Below the pieces are notes generated by a model. That model was not told the DNA's origin and did no database searches. It saw only the letters and a program-made list of their open reading frames with translations. A stretch of DNA of 49,249 nucleotides from a virus, in IMG/VR virus record IMGVR_UViG_3300032516_000043, positions 1 through 49,249 of that record. The stretch is one strand, 5' to 3'. This document shows, in pieces, positions 7,643 to 17,445 of the stretch (the stretch's first letter is position 1; each line of letters starts with the position of its first letter). The translations under genes were made by a program, and so were the position numbers.

Positions 7643-9482
7643 CGTTGGGGAACTTTTAGTCTCAATCAAGGCGGATCTGACCGATCTCAAGAAAGGCCTT
7701 GACGAGGCCAATACCAAGGTAGGCGGTTTTGGAACTGGGACTGTTGCCATGGGCAACCTCATTTCTGCTGCCGTCCAAAAATTCAGCGGGGAGGTTGCCC
7801 GCTACGGGATGGACTGCATCAAAGCCTTCGGCGAGGAACAACTGGCAATAGGACGACTTGAAGTTGCCCTACGAAATGCTGGCAGTGAGGTAACAAACAC
7901 CTCCAAGGATCTCCAGGAATACGCAATGAGCTTGATGAAAACAACAACGTATTCACATGAAACTTCTCTTGAGATGATGTCCCTCCTAACGACATTCGGG
8001 TTGACGGGCGACGAGATGAAGAAAGCTCTGCAAGCGGCAATGGACTTGTCCGCCGGAGTCGGGATCGATCTTAGAATCGCAGTTCTTGCAATGGGTAAGG
8101 CGGCGATTGGTGAAAACCCGACGATCAGAGGGATCGGGAACCTCCTGGCTGATGGAACACCAAAAGCGCTGATGTTTTCGGAAGCAATCAAGGCGGTCAA
8201 CAGTCGTTTTGGGGGATCAGAAGCGGCTAAAATGGAAACGTCCATAGGAAAAATTGCCGCACTCTCAAACCAATTCGACGAACTCAAAGAGACGATCGGC
8301 GAACTCCTCATGCCCGTCTTTAATTTTTACATTCAGAGACTACTTGTCCTCTTCCAGGTGATTGACGGCGTTAAGGGGTCTTTCAGAAATCTTGGAATGG
8401 CGGCGTTGGAATTGAGTAAATCGGTTACCGTAATTGGCGACGCGTTCGGTGTTCTTTTCCCTATATTCAAACTTTTCGGAATCAATGTTGAAGCGGCAAT
8501 GTTAAAAGTCAACGGAGCCATCGATAAGCAGATAGCGAAACTCAATCAGTGGGGTCGTCAGGAAGAAAAAGTTATAGATAATTCGGTCAACAATTATAAA
8601 GTGCGAAACCGCCTCAAGGAACGGATGGATCAAGAGGAGGAGAACGAACGAAAAAAGAAATTGGCAAAGGAATCCGCAGACACTGACAAACAAACAGTGG
8701 ACATGTTGGCAAAATATACGACCCGCAATGACATGATGGTTGTTCTCCAGACAAAGTTCACGGCGGCGCAGTCGTCGATCCTGAATAACTTTCTTGACGT
8801 GTCAGCACAGAAGGAGCTTCTGGATCAAGTTACCCGCTTAGAAAACCAAGGCAAATTTGACGACGCCCGCCTACTTAAGGAAACCACCCTCAAAGACGCG
8901 ACGGTCAAGATGGGCGTGGAACAGAACACTGAACTCACCCGCCAGAATCAGTTGAGGATGCAAAATTTACAGACCGTTCTTGGTCAGATTTCGACGTTGT
9001 CGTCGGTGAAAAACAAAGAACTGGCGGCGATAGGGAAGGCGGCGGCGATCAGCATGGCGACGATGGATACCCTGGCGGCGGCGACAAAGGCATTGAACGC
9101 AACGCCCTGGCCGCCTGCAAATGCTGTGATGGCGGCGGCGGTCTACGCGGCGGGCATGGCGAACGTGGCGAAAATCGTAGGAGTGAAGCTTGCGAGGGGC
9201 GGTGTTGTCATGCCTCAGGATGGCGGGGTCACCGCGACCATCGGCGAGGGCGGGAGCGCGGAGGCGGTCATCCCGCTCAACGACCCCCGCGCCAAAAGAG
9301 AAATGGCCGGCGCAATGGGCGGCGGGACGAACATCACCGTCCAGATATCCGGCCAGTTCATTGAGGGAAGTCCGTCGAAGATGCAGAAGCTCGTACGGGA
9401 GACCCTTGTCCCGGAAATCCGTCGGTTCACCGACTACAATTCAAAGGGACCTTTCACCCGGCGCAGAGGGAGGAGCAATTAA
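7632..9482 (+). CDS. Tape measure protein
   Basis: 616 residues. It is long and mostly helical, Ala/Lys/Glu rich, with hydrophobic stretches in the middle (around residues 215-290) and the N-terminal pattern VGELLVSIKADLTDLKKGL that is common in tape measure proteins. The C-terminal part contains VVMPQDGGVTATIGEGGSAE and AVIPLND, a common end module of these proteins. Length implies a tail of roughly 90 nm if about 0.15 nm per residue applies. It follows the frameshifted chaperone, the classical order. Confidence 0.88.
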   Translation: MALDVGELLVSIKADLTDLKKGLDEANTKVGGFGTGTVAMGNLISAAVQKFSGEVARYGMDCIKAFGEEQLAIGRLEVALRNAGSEVTNTSKDLQEYAMSLMKTTTYSHETSLEMMSLLTTFGLTGDEMKKALQAAMDLSAGVGIDLRIAVLAMGKAAIGENPTIRGIGNLLADGTPKALMFSEAIKAVNSRFGGSEAAKMETSIGKIAALSNQFDELKETIGELLMPVFNFYIQRLLVLFQVIDGVKGSFRNLGMAALELSKSVTVIGDAFGVLFPIFKLFGINVEAAMLKVNGAIDKQIAKLNQWGRQEEKVIDNSVNNYKVRNRLKERMDQEEENERKKKLAKESADTDKQTVDMLAKYTTRNDMMVVLQTKFTAAQSSILNNFLDVSAQKELLDQVTRLENQGKFDDARLLKETTLKDATVKMGVEQNTELTRQNQLRMQNLQTVLGQISTLSSVKNKELAAIGKAAAISMATMDTLAAATKALNATPWPPANAVMAAAVYAAGMANVAKIVGVKLARGGVVMPQDGGVTATIGEGGSAEAVIPLNDPRAKREMAGAMGGGTNITVQISGQFIEGSPSKMQKLVRETLVPEIRRFTDYNSKGPFTRRRGRSN

Positions 9483-10169
9483 ATGGCAGAAAACGCGGCG
9501 ATTTTCCACACCACCTCGATCGTCTTGGACTGGGATAACGTGGTCGGCGCCAACCTCTACTCCATTCAGGTGAGCGTCTACCCCGATTTCAGGGTAGCGC
9601 TTGAGTCGAGCAACGCATTGGGCACCTCAACACATTCCTTTACGGACGCCGGCGCGGACGACGCAAAACGGTATTGGCGCTGGCGATATTCGACCGATTC
9701 CGGAACGACCTGGTCGGCCTGGAGCGAAGTCGGTTCCTACTGGCTGGACATCGGTCTCACGGCGGGTTATACGCCTGCGCAGGGCGGATGGGCTTTGGTG
9801 GATCCGGACGACGTTACGGACGCCTATGTTTTAGAGGTAGCCCCAAGACATACCGTCGTGGAAAGTTCTATCAATCGGGTTAAAATTCGCAACCGTCAAG
9901 GCGAACTTTTGAGCGAATACCTGACAACGAAAGGAATCATTACCCTCGAATTTCCAGAGGACGGTTTCATGCATCATGAGCAGTTCCGTGAGTTCTGCCG
10001 GTTCCACACAGAGATCAAGACGTTCTTCCTGGTGGCAAACACAGACAATGGTCGCGACCATGTCACGAAAATATGGAAAGTACAGGTAACGGAAGACCCC
10101 GCGCTGACGATGTTTGCGGCCGGGCGAGAAGATCTCATGACCGGAACGGTCGAGCTTGAGGAGGTTTGA
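9483..10169 (+). CDS. Distal tail-like protein with N-terminal Ig/FN3-like domain
   Basis: 228 residues. Residues 1-85 look like a fibronectin type III or Ig-like domain: TSIVLDWDNVVGANLYSIQV, then RYWRWRYSTDSGTTWSAWSE. Residues 95-228 form a second beta-rich domain (TTKGIITLEFPEDGF, then KIWKVQVTEDPAL) that resembles small distal tail proteins. Placement after the tape measure and before a large fibre and the hub fits a Dit-like role in joining the tube to the tail tip. The call is by position and domain look. Confidence 0.6.
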   Translation: MAENAAIFHTTSIVLDWDNVVGANLYSIQVSVYPDFRVALESSNALGTSTHSFTDAGADDAKRYWRWRYSTDSGTTWSAWSEVGSYWLDIGLTAGYTPAQGGWALVDPDDVTDAYVLEVAPRHTVVESSINRVKIRNRQGELLSEYLTTKGIITLEFPEDGFMHHEQFREFCRFHTEIKTFFLVANTDNGRDHVTKIWKVQVTEDPALTMFAAGREDLMTGTVELEEV

Positions 10170-10171
10170 AA

Positions 10172-12976
10172 ATGAAGAGACTAATTATTGCTGGTGTTGT
10201 AGGCATTGCCCTTTTTGGAATTGCATTTGCGACGGCGAACTTTCCGGCGTCCGTGAGCACGGACGCGAATCTTTATGTGGCCGTCAATAATTGTTATACG
10301 ACGTTGTCCGTTACGATCAGCGCATCGACGCCCATAATCAGTGCTATAACCACGGCCAATTTTCCGTCGGTGGGATATATTCTCATCGAAAACGAAGCCA
10401 TCAAATATACGGCTAAGACGGGAGTCAGTTTCACGGGCTGCACCCGTGGATCCGACGGGACGTCCGCAACAACGCATGCCTCCGGGAAATCGATTTATTT
10501 GTCCATCATCGCCGCGCATCACAACGTTCTCAAGGATGAGGTCAAAGCGATCGAGAGCTATTTTCTTGAGGGGAGTACTATCCACATCGACACAACCAAC
10601 GTACGCGTAGGGATCAATAACGCGACGCCGGCGCACACGCTCGACGTGGGCGGAAGCATTTACTCATCCAGCCAGATTGTTTGCAATCGTTTCGGCGCCG
10701 GAACAACCGCGCCAACGGAGGAACTGCACATTCTTGACGGAACTGCCCGGTATGAAAACTCACTCCTATCATTTGCGGATGCGGCAAGCACGGATCTCGT
10801 CCATGTCGACTTGAATTCGGGATCTACAGAAATGGCTTTGTCATTGAGAGGTATGTATGCCTCGGGAAGATCAAGAACTGCCCTCGATTTGAGGCCGCCG
10901 TCTGAGACTTGGGCCTCTCCTGGAGTGACAGAGATTTTAACCTATGGCACTGGCGATGGCGGAGCGGTGAGTCCGTATCATAGGTTGCTGATGGGGTTCA
11001 ATTGCTATAGAAACCAGTTTTATTCAATGCACGAGGAGAGTGGAACCGGAGAAAGTGCACACCCAATAACCTTTTCATTAGCCGACCACACCAACGGAGT
11101 GAACGTAGAATCGATGAAAATTCTCGGATGGTTGACTGAACCGGGTAGCGTATCGCATCCTGTGGGAAGAATTGGTTCAGTGGTGTTCGGGGAATTTTCG
11201 CAAAAAACCGGCGAGACGGCGATTGATTATGATCCTTATGATATGGTTATTCTTCATCCCAACGACCTCATCGCTTCAGGATATAAGGACAGTCATGGTC
11301 TTGTTTTTTCAGGGAACGGATATGATTCTGTTGCCCATCGTTCCGATGTTCGGCTCAGCAACGTCATGGTGAGCAGTGCCGGTGCATCCCGGTTCACTAT
11401 CAGCAACCGTATCGACTCGGATCCATTTGTTGAAAGGGTGACCCTATCTTCCGTTGGGGATTTTGGCGTTAACGTAAGCACGCCACAAGAAAAACTGCAT
11501 GTCAAGGATGGGAACATTCTTCTAGAGAATGGTCAGTTTCAATTTGAGGATGACGCCAGTACCCCTCTCGCAAAAGTTTATTTAAATACAGGCGATACGG
11601 AAATGGCGCTCTCCTTGACGGGGCTTTATGCTTCTGGCAGATCACGAACGGCTTTTGATGTTCGGTGCCCATCGGAAACATGGGCCGATCCGGGGGTAAC
11701 AGAATTACAGGTCTATGGAAAAGGAGACGGTGGGGCTTCAAGCCCTTATCATCGCTTCATGATGGGGTTTGACTCCTACTGGCACCAAGCATATTCCATC
11801 CACCAGGAAAGCGGCGAAGGTGAAAATGCGCATCCGATTACATTTTCCGTTGCCGACCACACAAATGGAATCAACGTCGAGTCAATGAAAATACTGGGCT
11901 ACCTAACCGAGCCCGGTTCACAACCACATCCGGTAGGACGTATCGGCTCTGTAGTGTTTGGCGAGTTTTCTCAAAAAACAGGGGAGACTGTTACGGACTA
12001 TGAAGCATACGACATGGTTATCCTTCACCCTAACAATTTAGTCGCAAACGGGAAAACCAATTCCCACGGACTTGTTTGGAGCGCGAACGGATATACGTCG
12101 AGCGCTTTCAGAAATGATTGGAGAGCAAATGTCGTCCAGACGAGTAGTTCAACTGAGAGCTATTGGAATTTGGCGTCAAGCACAAATTCGACAACATTTT
12201 ACGATCGGTTGACGGTAACAAATACAGGGTATGTCGGGATTGGGACAACTAATCCTGCTTATGGGTTAGATGTATACAAAGATGAAGTCAGAATAAATAG
12301 TCCATCTTCTAATCCTGTATTGAGATTGGACAACAACGGGACAACCGCTGGTTTAATTACTGGTTCCAACACACTTGGACTTTCGCTCGAATCTAATGGG
12401 GCTCTTTCGGTAATTGTGCAGACCAACTCGCTTGAGCGAATTAGAATTGATGAAAATGGGTATGTCGGGATATCGACTTCCAACCCTCAGTCAACGCTTG
12501 ACGTGGCTGGGAACATTATGTGTTCATCCCTCACTGTTAGTGGTTCTTATGGTGCTACTGGATTACAATTTACGGGGGCGCTCGGAGTAATACACACCGA
12601 TACGGTTGATGGGTCCGACAGTAAGGCTTTGTCAATAGGGTCTGGTGGGATTTCGATGTCTCAATCTCGTGGAGCGGGGATTACTCTGTATGGTAACGAG
12701 CATGGATCCTTGCCTGGAAAACTTACGATAAATGCTGGTGACGCGTCGGGGAACGGAACGATTACTTTTAATACGGCCTCGACGACACGGATGACGTTGA
12801 CATACGATGGACTTCTATTGATGAGTCAGATGTCGTCACCGGAAATTGCGGCGTCAACGCCTTCGATTACGATGGGCTACATCACAAACACGACGATTGG
12901 AATGCTTTGTATTTCGACCGGAACGACGACATGCGGTTCTTACAAACGCGTCGATACTGGCGGATCATGTCAATAA
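10172..12976 (+). CDS. Large tail fibre-like protein with Sec signal peptide and tandem duplication
   Basis: 934 residues from ATG 10172, with GAGGAGG at 10158-10164; an in-frame TTG at 10166 is a poorer start. The N-terminus MKRLIIAGVVGIALFGIAFA is a Sec signal peptide, unusual for a tail protein. After an N-terminal domain (about residues 20-130) there are repeated fibre elements of the form GI-x-T-x-P-x-x-x-LDV, and two 257-residue units follow each other directly (10694-11464 and 11465-12235). The C-terminus (ASTP ... ISTGTTTC) resembles that of the protein at 695. It probably forms a trimeric host-binding fibre; how a signal peptide fits is unclear. Confidence 0.7.
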   Translation: MKRLIIAGVVGIALFGIAFATANFPASVSTDANLYVAVNNCYTTLSVTISASTPIISAITTANFPSVGYILIENEAIKYTAKTGVSFTGCTRGSDGTSATTHASGKSIYLSIIAAHHNVLKDEVKAIESYFLEGSTIHIDTTNVRVGINNATPAHTLDVGGSIYSSSQIVCNRFGAGTTAPTEELHILDGTARYENSLLSFADAASTDLVHVDLNSGSTEMALSLRGMYASGRSRTALDLRPPSETWASPGVTEILTYGTGDGGAVSPYHRLLMGFNCYRNQFYSMHEESGTGESAHPITFSLADHTNGVNVESMKILGWLTEPGSVSHPVGRIGSVVFGEFSQKTGETAIDYDPYDMVILHPNDLIASGYKDSHGLVFSGNGYDSVAHRSDVRLSNVMVSSAGASRFTISNRIDSDPFVERVTLSSVGDFGVNVSTPQEKLHVKDGNILLENGQFQFEDDASTPLAKVYLNTGDTEMALSLTGLYASGRSRTAFDVRCPSETWADPGVTELQVYGKGDGGASSPYHRFMMGFDSYWHQAYSIHQESGEGENAHPITFSVADHTNGINVESMKILGYLTEPGSQPHPVGRIGSVVFGEFSQKTGETVTDYEAYDMVILHPNNLVANGKTNSHGLVWSANGYTSSAFRNDWRANVVQTSSSTESYWNLASSTNSTTFYDRLTVTNTGYVGIGTTNPAYGLDVYKDEVRINSPSSNPVLRLDNNGTTAGLITGSNTLGLSLESNGALSVIVQTNSLERIRIDENGYVGISTSNPQSTLDVAGNIMCSSLTVSGSYGATGLQFTGALGVIHTDTVDGSDSKALSIGSGGISMSQSRGAGITLYGNEHGSLPGKLTINAGDASGNGTITFNTASTTRMTLTYDGLLLMSQMSSPEIAASTPSITMGYITNTTIGMLCISTGTTTCGSYKRVDTGGSCQ
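10694..12235 (+). repeat. Tandem duplication of a 771-bp unit inside the fibre gene
   Basis: Unit 1 is 10694-11464 and unit 2 is 11465-12235; both are 257 codons, and the next GI-x-TTNP element begins exactly at 12236. Shared strings include NVESMKILG, HPVGRIGSVVFGEFSQKTG and YDMVILHPN. The nucleotide copies have diverged, so it is an old duplication kept in register. Confidence 0.85.
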
Positions 12977-12991
12977 CATAGAAGGTATTCG

Positions 12992-14698
12992 ATGACACTG
13001 TACGGTCCACATTTATATGGTCCAGAACTTTATGGTGGTGCCGGCTCTACCGAGGAGCAGGATTTCCTCAATGAGATGGCAAGGCTCCGCGATTCCACTC
13101 CTCAAATCAAGGTGGAACACATCGCCGTCGATGGAACTGTCACGGACATTTCGGATTACTACGAATCCGGCGGAAACTTTACACGAGAAAAAGAGCGTGC
13201 CCCAGATGAAATACAGGCGGGGGATTTCGACATCACCCTGATAAATCACGATGACTATTTTTCGGAATACAAGGCGGGCTCTCTTTTTTACGGAGTTCAG
13301 TACCACTTTTCGAGGATTCGGATATCGGTCGGATTTATGTTGCCCGACGGTTCCACAGTTCTGATGGATATGTGCTATGGCTACATTGACGAATTGGTGG
13401 CGCACAGCGACGAGTCGAAAGTGACGCTTCGGTGCCGTGATCTCATGCACCGCGTGATCGATGAAAATTTCCATTTGCGCCCATCAGAGGAAACGCCTAC
13501 CGCCGGCGGAACGAATGTGGGGAACGGAACATGTTCGGCGATTAACACCAAACCGTTCGCCACCGTCAATGAGTCCTGGACGGTCACTTGCACGACGCCA
13601 GGGGCGGACGGAGTGGCTAAATTCTCCGTGGTGGGAACCGTCTCCGGAAGCATTGGCCCAGCCACCAGCGGAACCGAGTTCTCTTCAACGGCGAGAGGAC
13701 TAAAATTTACAATCACCGCGGGCGCCACGCCTTGGGCGCTCAACGATGCTTTCACCTTTCAGACATTTCGGCATCCGGAATGGACTCAAGAGAACCCCGC
13801 AAAAATCATATGGTCAGTTTTAACCGGCTACAACTACGACGCCAATACAGTCGAGGCTTGGGCCGATAGCGTCCTTGACCTGGATTCGACGCAGGACGAT
13901 GCCAACACCGATATCGATTACGAATCCTTCGTCAACGCCATCGACCGGGTGTCAACGTTCACGCTCACGGGATTCGTAGATTACAACGAGGGGGCACAGG
14001 AATTTTTGGAGAACTTGCTTTTGCTTTTCCTCGGTTCCCTCTATACCGCGGCGGACGGCCGCATTACCATCCGGACATGGACTCCTTCTTTTCAGTCTTC
14101 CGTCCGTGTTTTCGCCGATTCCGAAAAGATGACAGACTTTGGATATTCGCGAACCGTAAACGAGATCATTAACCATGTCCGGGTGACCTACAAGAAAACG
14201 GACTCATGGGAATTTTCGGACGAAGACGTGACCTATGATGGCTGGTATGTGGCGAAGGACACCGGCTCGATTACAAAATACGGGAAGCTCTCCGAGGAGT
14301 TTACCACGCGCTGGTATATGTCCGGAGGGACGCATGTGGAAGATTTTGCGACGCGGTTGCTGGATCGCTACGCAGAACCGCCCCTAGTCATCGGTTTCAT
14401 CACGGGCGCCGATGGATTATTGAGTGAGATCGGTGAAAAAATATATATCACAGACGACAAATATGGATTTACACGAGTTGGGGCGGAGATATCGAAGATC
14501 ACCAAAAACTTTGATGCATCCCCACTTAATGTAGAAATCACAGCCAGGCGCGATCTTTCACTCGACACGCTCTACGGATATCTGGGCAGCCGGATAGACG
14601 AGGGCGACGGCTACAGCCCGCAGGCGTCCGATTGGGCGAGCGCGACAGACCAGGATAAACTCTTCTGCTATTTGGGCAGAGGATACAAAATGTACTGA
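12992..14698 (+). CDS. Tail hub / baseplate-like protein
   Basis: 568 residues. The N-terminus is Tyr/Gly rich (LYGPHLYGPELYGG), a short repeat often seen in tail tip proteins. Residues 55-155 (DISDYY ... FDITLINHDDYF ... VTLRCRDLMHRV) and 330-520 (FLENLL, TWTPSF, VNEIINHVRVTY, ITARRDLSL) are like the beta-barrel domains of tail hub proteins. An inserted Gly/Thr-rich domain lies at about residues 170-260. It follows the fibre and overlaps no gene; TGATATGG at its end couples to the next gene. It likely forms the tail-tip ring that contacts the tube. Confidence 0.62.
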   Translation: MTLYGPHLYGPELYGGAGSTEEQDFLNEMARLRDSTPQIKVEHIAVDGTVTDISDYYESGGNFTREKERAPDEIQAGDFDITLINHDDYFSEYKAGSLFYGVQYHFSRIRISVGFMLPDGSTVLMDMCYGYIDELVAHSDESKVTLRCRDLMHRVIDENFHLRPSEETPTAGGTNVGNGTCSAINTKPFATVNESWTVTCTTPGADGVAKFSVVGTVSGSIGPATSGTEFSSTARGLKFTITAGATPWALNDAFTFQTFRHPEWTQENPAKIIWSVLTGYNYDANTVEAWADSVLDLDSTQDDANTDIDYESFVNAIDRVSTFTLTGFVDYNEGAQEFLENLLLLFLGSLYTAADGRITIRTWTPSFQSSVRVFADSEKMTDFGYSRTVNEIINHVRVTYKKTDSWEFSDEDVTYDGWYVAKDTGSITKYGKLSEEFTTRWYMSGGTHVEDFATRLLDRYAEPPLVIGFITGADGLLSEIGEKIYITDDKYGFTRVGAEISKITKNFDASPLNVEITARRDLSLDTLYGYLGSRIDEGDGYSPQASDWASATDQDKLFCYLGRGYKMY

Positions 14699-14699
14699 T

Positions 14700-16460
14700 A
14701 TGGCGGACTACACAGACCTCAGGGGACGATTTGTTTACAAAAGGCCGGTCTACTGGGCGGAACTTGACACGCTTGCGGAAAACGACGCCCATCTCAAGAA
14801 CGACGATTGGGAGGATGGGTGCAAGACTCTTTTCTTTGACGCGTCTCCGATTGGCTGGACGAAGGTGACGGACGCAGGATTGATGGGGCGAACCCTCCGA
14901 CTGGTCAGCGGAAGCGGAGGCGTGACCGGCGGTGGTGCCCAGTTGATCGAAAACGCCATCACTCTTGCGCACACCCACGGAATGACCGCCGCCGCAAACC
15001 ACACGCACACCCAACCCCATCGCCACAATTGGGACACCGGTGCGGATGTCCAGGGCGGACTACCAGGGCACGCGTCTTCTTGTTACACGGTATTATGGGG
15101 AGCATTTCTGATACAGGCGAAAAGGGGGACTACACCCCATGACGCCGCCTCCCCTTGGACAGAATCAACAGATCCCACCACGGGCGCGGGCGGAGCGCAC
15201 GACCACGGGACGACCGGATCAAAACTCACCGACATAACTCTTGCCTACGTGGACGTGATTCTATGTTCAAAGGACACAACTGCCGGCTACACGGATCTGA
15301 CCGCATACTTTAGTTATGGGCTTGACATCGATACAGTGCCTTTCGATCAGTTTGCCGACAATGACGCGCACGCAAAAGTCCGACTGATGCCACAGGGCGC
15401 GGTGTTGTACTTCTTCCAGGAGACTGCGCCAGTCGGATGGCTAAAAACTAACTGGATGAACGATAGGGCACTTCGTCTGGTTCCGGTGATGGGAGGAACC
15501 TCGGGTGGTTCTTCGGCAATAAGCTCCACAATTTCATTAGCGCATAGTTCTCACACTGTTACTCCCGTGGCCGCGCACGCTCACACCGTCCCCAACCATG
15601 TACACGTGATATCCGATGAAGGGGAGGCTTTAACGGACGTATCATTTACCATCCAGAACTACTTCGGCATAGACGGTTCAGGCGATATTAAGCGTCTCGA
15701 CGGTTCGGTAGTTTCGGCGGCTTGCGTAAGGAGCCAGACCGCAACCGACGGAGAAGGATCAACCGCAAACGACGACAGGGGAGCAACCCACACACACGGA
15801 ACAGCATCCGAACTTTCGAACATAACTCTGGCGTACGCCAACGCCATAATTGCAATGAAACAGGCCTATAATGATGGGTATACTGATATGACGTCCTTCT
15901 TTTCCGACGACCATCTACTGGCATGGCAAGATCTCGAAACGCTGGCGCAGAACGATGAAAACATCCACAGCCAGCAAATGCCTGCCGCGTCAATTACGTT
16001 CTTCTACCAGGCCGCCGCCCCACTGAACTGGACCAAGCTCACGAGTCACAACGATAAAATATTGAGAATCATTTCAGGTGCCGGAGGGGGAACTGTCGGA
16101 GGTGTGACCGGGATTAGTTCCGTATTTTCCCTGGCGCACACGCATGTCATATCCTCCTCGTCCCATCGGCACTACATAAATTCACACACGCACAATATCT
16201 TAACGACGGACGTGGTGAACGCTGGCGTTCTGGAAGCTTACTACGCCTATCTATACGAGTACGCAGGGTCGTTCGCGGTCATGGTGGACACCGCGCCATA
16301 CATCAACAAGCCCAGGATGAAAAAAACTTTCTCAAGCCTTTATGCGTCCAGCTATCAATACGGAAGCTATGATTCCAACAATCACGGCGGCGCGACCGGT
16401 TCCGCCTTGGCGGATACAACGCTGGCATATGCCGATGTCATAGCGTGCCAGAAAAACTGA
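14700..16460 (+). CDS. Triple-repeat tail collar-like protein, His-rich
   Basis: 586 residues made of three diverged repeats of about 195 residues (starting near residues 1, 196 and 395). Each begins YTDL/YTDM, then has a LxxNDxH segment, a strand ending P-x-GW/NW-x-K, and LRLV/LRII followed by a Gly-rich turn and His-rich loops (NHTHTQPHRH; AHAHTVPNHVH; SHRHYINSHTH). It ends each time with TLAYxxVI. Short-fibre collar domains use such HxH motifs to bind metal ions. One polypeptide carrying three could replace a homotrimer. A virion role at the tail tip is likely. Confidence 0.65.
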   Translation: MADYTDLRGRFVYKRPVYWAELDTLAENDAHLKNDDWEDGCKTLFFDASPIGWTKVTDAGLMGRTLRLVSGSGGVTGGGAQLIENAITLAHTHGMTAAANHTHTQPHRHNWDTGADVQGGLPGHASSCYTVLWGAFLIQAKRGTTPHDAASPWTESTDPTTGAGGAHDHGTTGSKLTDITLAYVDVILCSKDTTAGYTDLTAYFSYGLDIDTVPFDQFADNDAHAKVRLMPQGAVLYFFQETAPVGWLKTNWMNDRALRLVPVMGGTSGGSSAISSTISLAHSSHTVTPVAAHAHTVPNHVHVISDEGEALTDVSFTIQNYFGIDGSGDIKRLDGSVVSAACVRSQTATDGEGSTANDDRGATHTHGTASELSNITLAYANAIIAMKQAYNDGYTDMTSFFSDDHLLAWQDLETLAQNDENIHSQQMPAASITFFYQAAAPLNWTKLTSHNDKILRIISGAGGGTVGGVTGISSVFSLAHTHVISSSSHRHYINSHTHNILTTDVVNAGVLEAYYAYLYEYAGSFAVMVDTAPYINKPRMKKTFSSLYASSYQYGSYDSNNHGGATGSALADTTLAYADVIACQKN

Positions 16461-16476
16461 GCCCAGGAGGGACTCC

Positions 16477-16857
16477 ATGATGCACGACCACAATGAGAAA
16501 AAGAAGCCGATGTTCTGCACGCTGATGGGCGAGATTTGCGTAGAGGGATGGACTTCGAAGATGGGGGAGAATCCAGAAACCCATGAGCGCCCACGATGCA
16601 ACAAATGGGTTGGCGTCTTTGTCAACAACAAGGTCAAGAAGCAAGTCGAGGAAGTCTTCGACTGCAACGAGCAGTGGGCAACTGACATGATCCAGCAGGT
16701 GGCGGAGGAGGTTTACCAGAATGCCGTGGCCACCGAGCAGGCGCGGAACCTCATCGCCGATCAAACAACCGGACTCAAGCAAGTGACCCAGGTTTTTTCA
16801 GGGATTTTAGAACAGGTTAAACGAAGGCAAAATCAAATCGAGGGGAAGCAAACATGA
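16477..16857 (+). CDS. Small Cys-containing phage protein of unknown function
   Basis: 126 residues, start set by CAGGAGGG. N-terminal half has four cysteines (FCTLMGEICVEGW, then RCNKW and DCNEQW), perhaps a metal site; C-terminal half is a long helix/coiled coil (about residues 65-126) ending RRQNQIEGKQT. The gene overlaps the membrane protein gene that follows (ATGA). Its place after the tail tip genes suggests a tail or lysis accessory role, but I do not recognise the family. Confidence 0.6.
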   Translation: MMHDHNEKKKPMFCTLMGEICVEGWTSKMGENPETHERPRCNKWVGVFVNNKVKKQVEEVFDCNEQWATDMIQQVAEEVYQNAVATEQARNLIADQTTGLKQVTQVFSGILEQVKRRQNQIEGKQT

Positions 16858-17126
16858 CGACGCACGAACATCCATTTGATCGTAGGAAATTTTTGAATTC
16901 GGAACGCCTCAGCAACTGGATTGCGGTGGCGGCGTTCATAGGATCCGCGCTGTTTTTTCTCAATCAGGTCAAAGAACTTCCGGACCGCGTCAACACACTC
17001 GACGTTCGCGTGACGAAAAACGAACAAACCGTTGCCGTCCACTGCGCCCGGCAGGAACAGTTTGAGGCGGACCTTGTCAGGCAACTGGAAAAAATGGACA
17101 GAAAATTGGATCGAATATTGAAATGA
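16854..17126 (+). CDS. Small membrane protein with coiled coil (possible holin accessory)
   Basis: 90 residues. One transmembrane helix at about residues 20-38 (NWIAVAAFIGSALFFL), then a charged helix likely to form a coiled coil (VNTLDVRVTKNEQ ... LEKMDRKLDRIL). One TM plus a soluble coiled coil recalls XhlA-type or Rz-like lysis accessories, but here the TM precedes the coil and there is no partner lipoprotein adjacent. It overlaps both neighbours by ATGA, so it is coupled in an operon with them. Confidence 0.55.
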   Translation: MTTHEHPFDRRKFLNSERLSNWIAVAAFIGSALFFLNQVKELPDRVNTLDVRVTKNEQTVAVHCARQEQFEADLVRQLEKMDRKLDRILK

Positions 17127-17140
17127 CGAGGAGGCCAGTG

Positions 17141-17437
17141 ATGAAAAAGCTCATACCGTTTCTTTTGTTGATGGCGACGTTGACATGGGTTCCGTCTTTT
17201 GTATTTCCGGACACAACTGCCGAATGTAAAGTCACAGAAACGGAATCGGTAATGAATGTTGATTGCACGACAGCGGATGGTCAGACAATTTTCATTGGTC
17301 AATTTGATAACACCGTGTCGTCAACGACGGTTGACGCGGCCATAGTTGCGAAACTTAAAACGAGTGTAAAGCCAACGAATGCCAAAATAGTTAAAACTGC
17401 TATCGAAAGTAAAACCTATTCGGTAGCGGTGAAATAG
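17141..17437 (+). CDS. Small secreted protein
   Basis: 98 residues from ATG 17141, preceded by GAGGAGG at 17128-17134. An in-frame ATG at 17123 overlaps the previous stop but would put a charged extension ahead of the signal. The N-terminus MKKLIPFLLLMATLTWVPS is a Sec signal peptide; the mature part is about 75 residues with two Cys (AECKV, VDCTT) that could form a disulfide. No family recognised. It is one of a run of short exported proteins before the giant protein at 17900. Confidence 0.6.
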   Translation: MKKLIPFLLLMATLTWVPSFVFPDTTAECKVTETESVMNVDCTTADGQTIFIGQFDNTVSSTTVDAAIVAKLKTSVKPTNAKIVKTAIESKTYSVAVK

Positions 17438-17445
17438 GAGGAACC

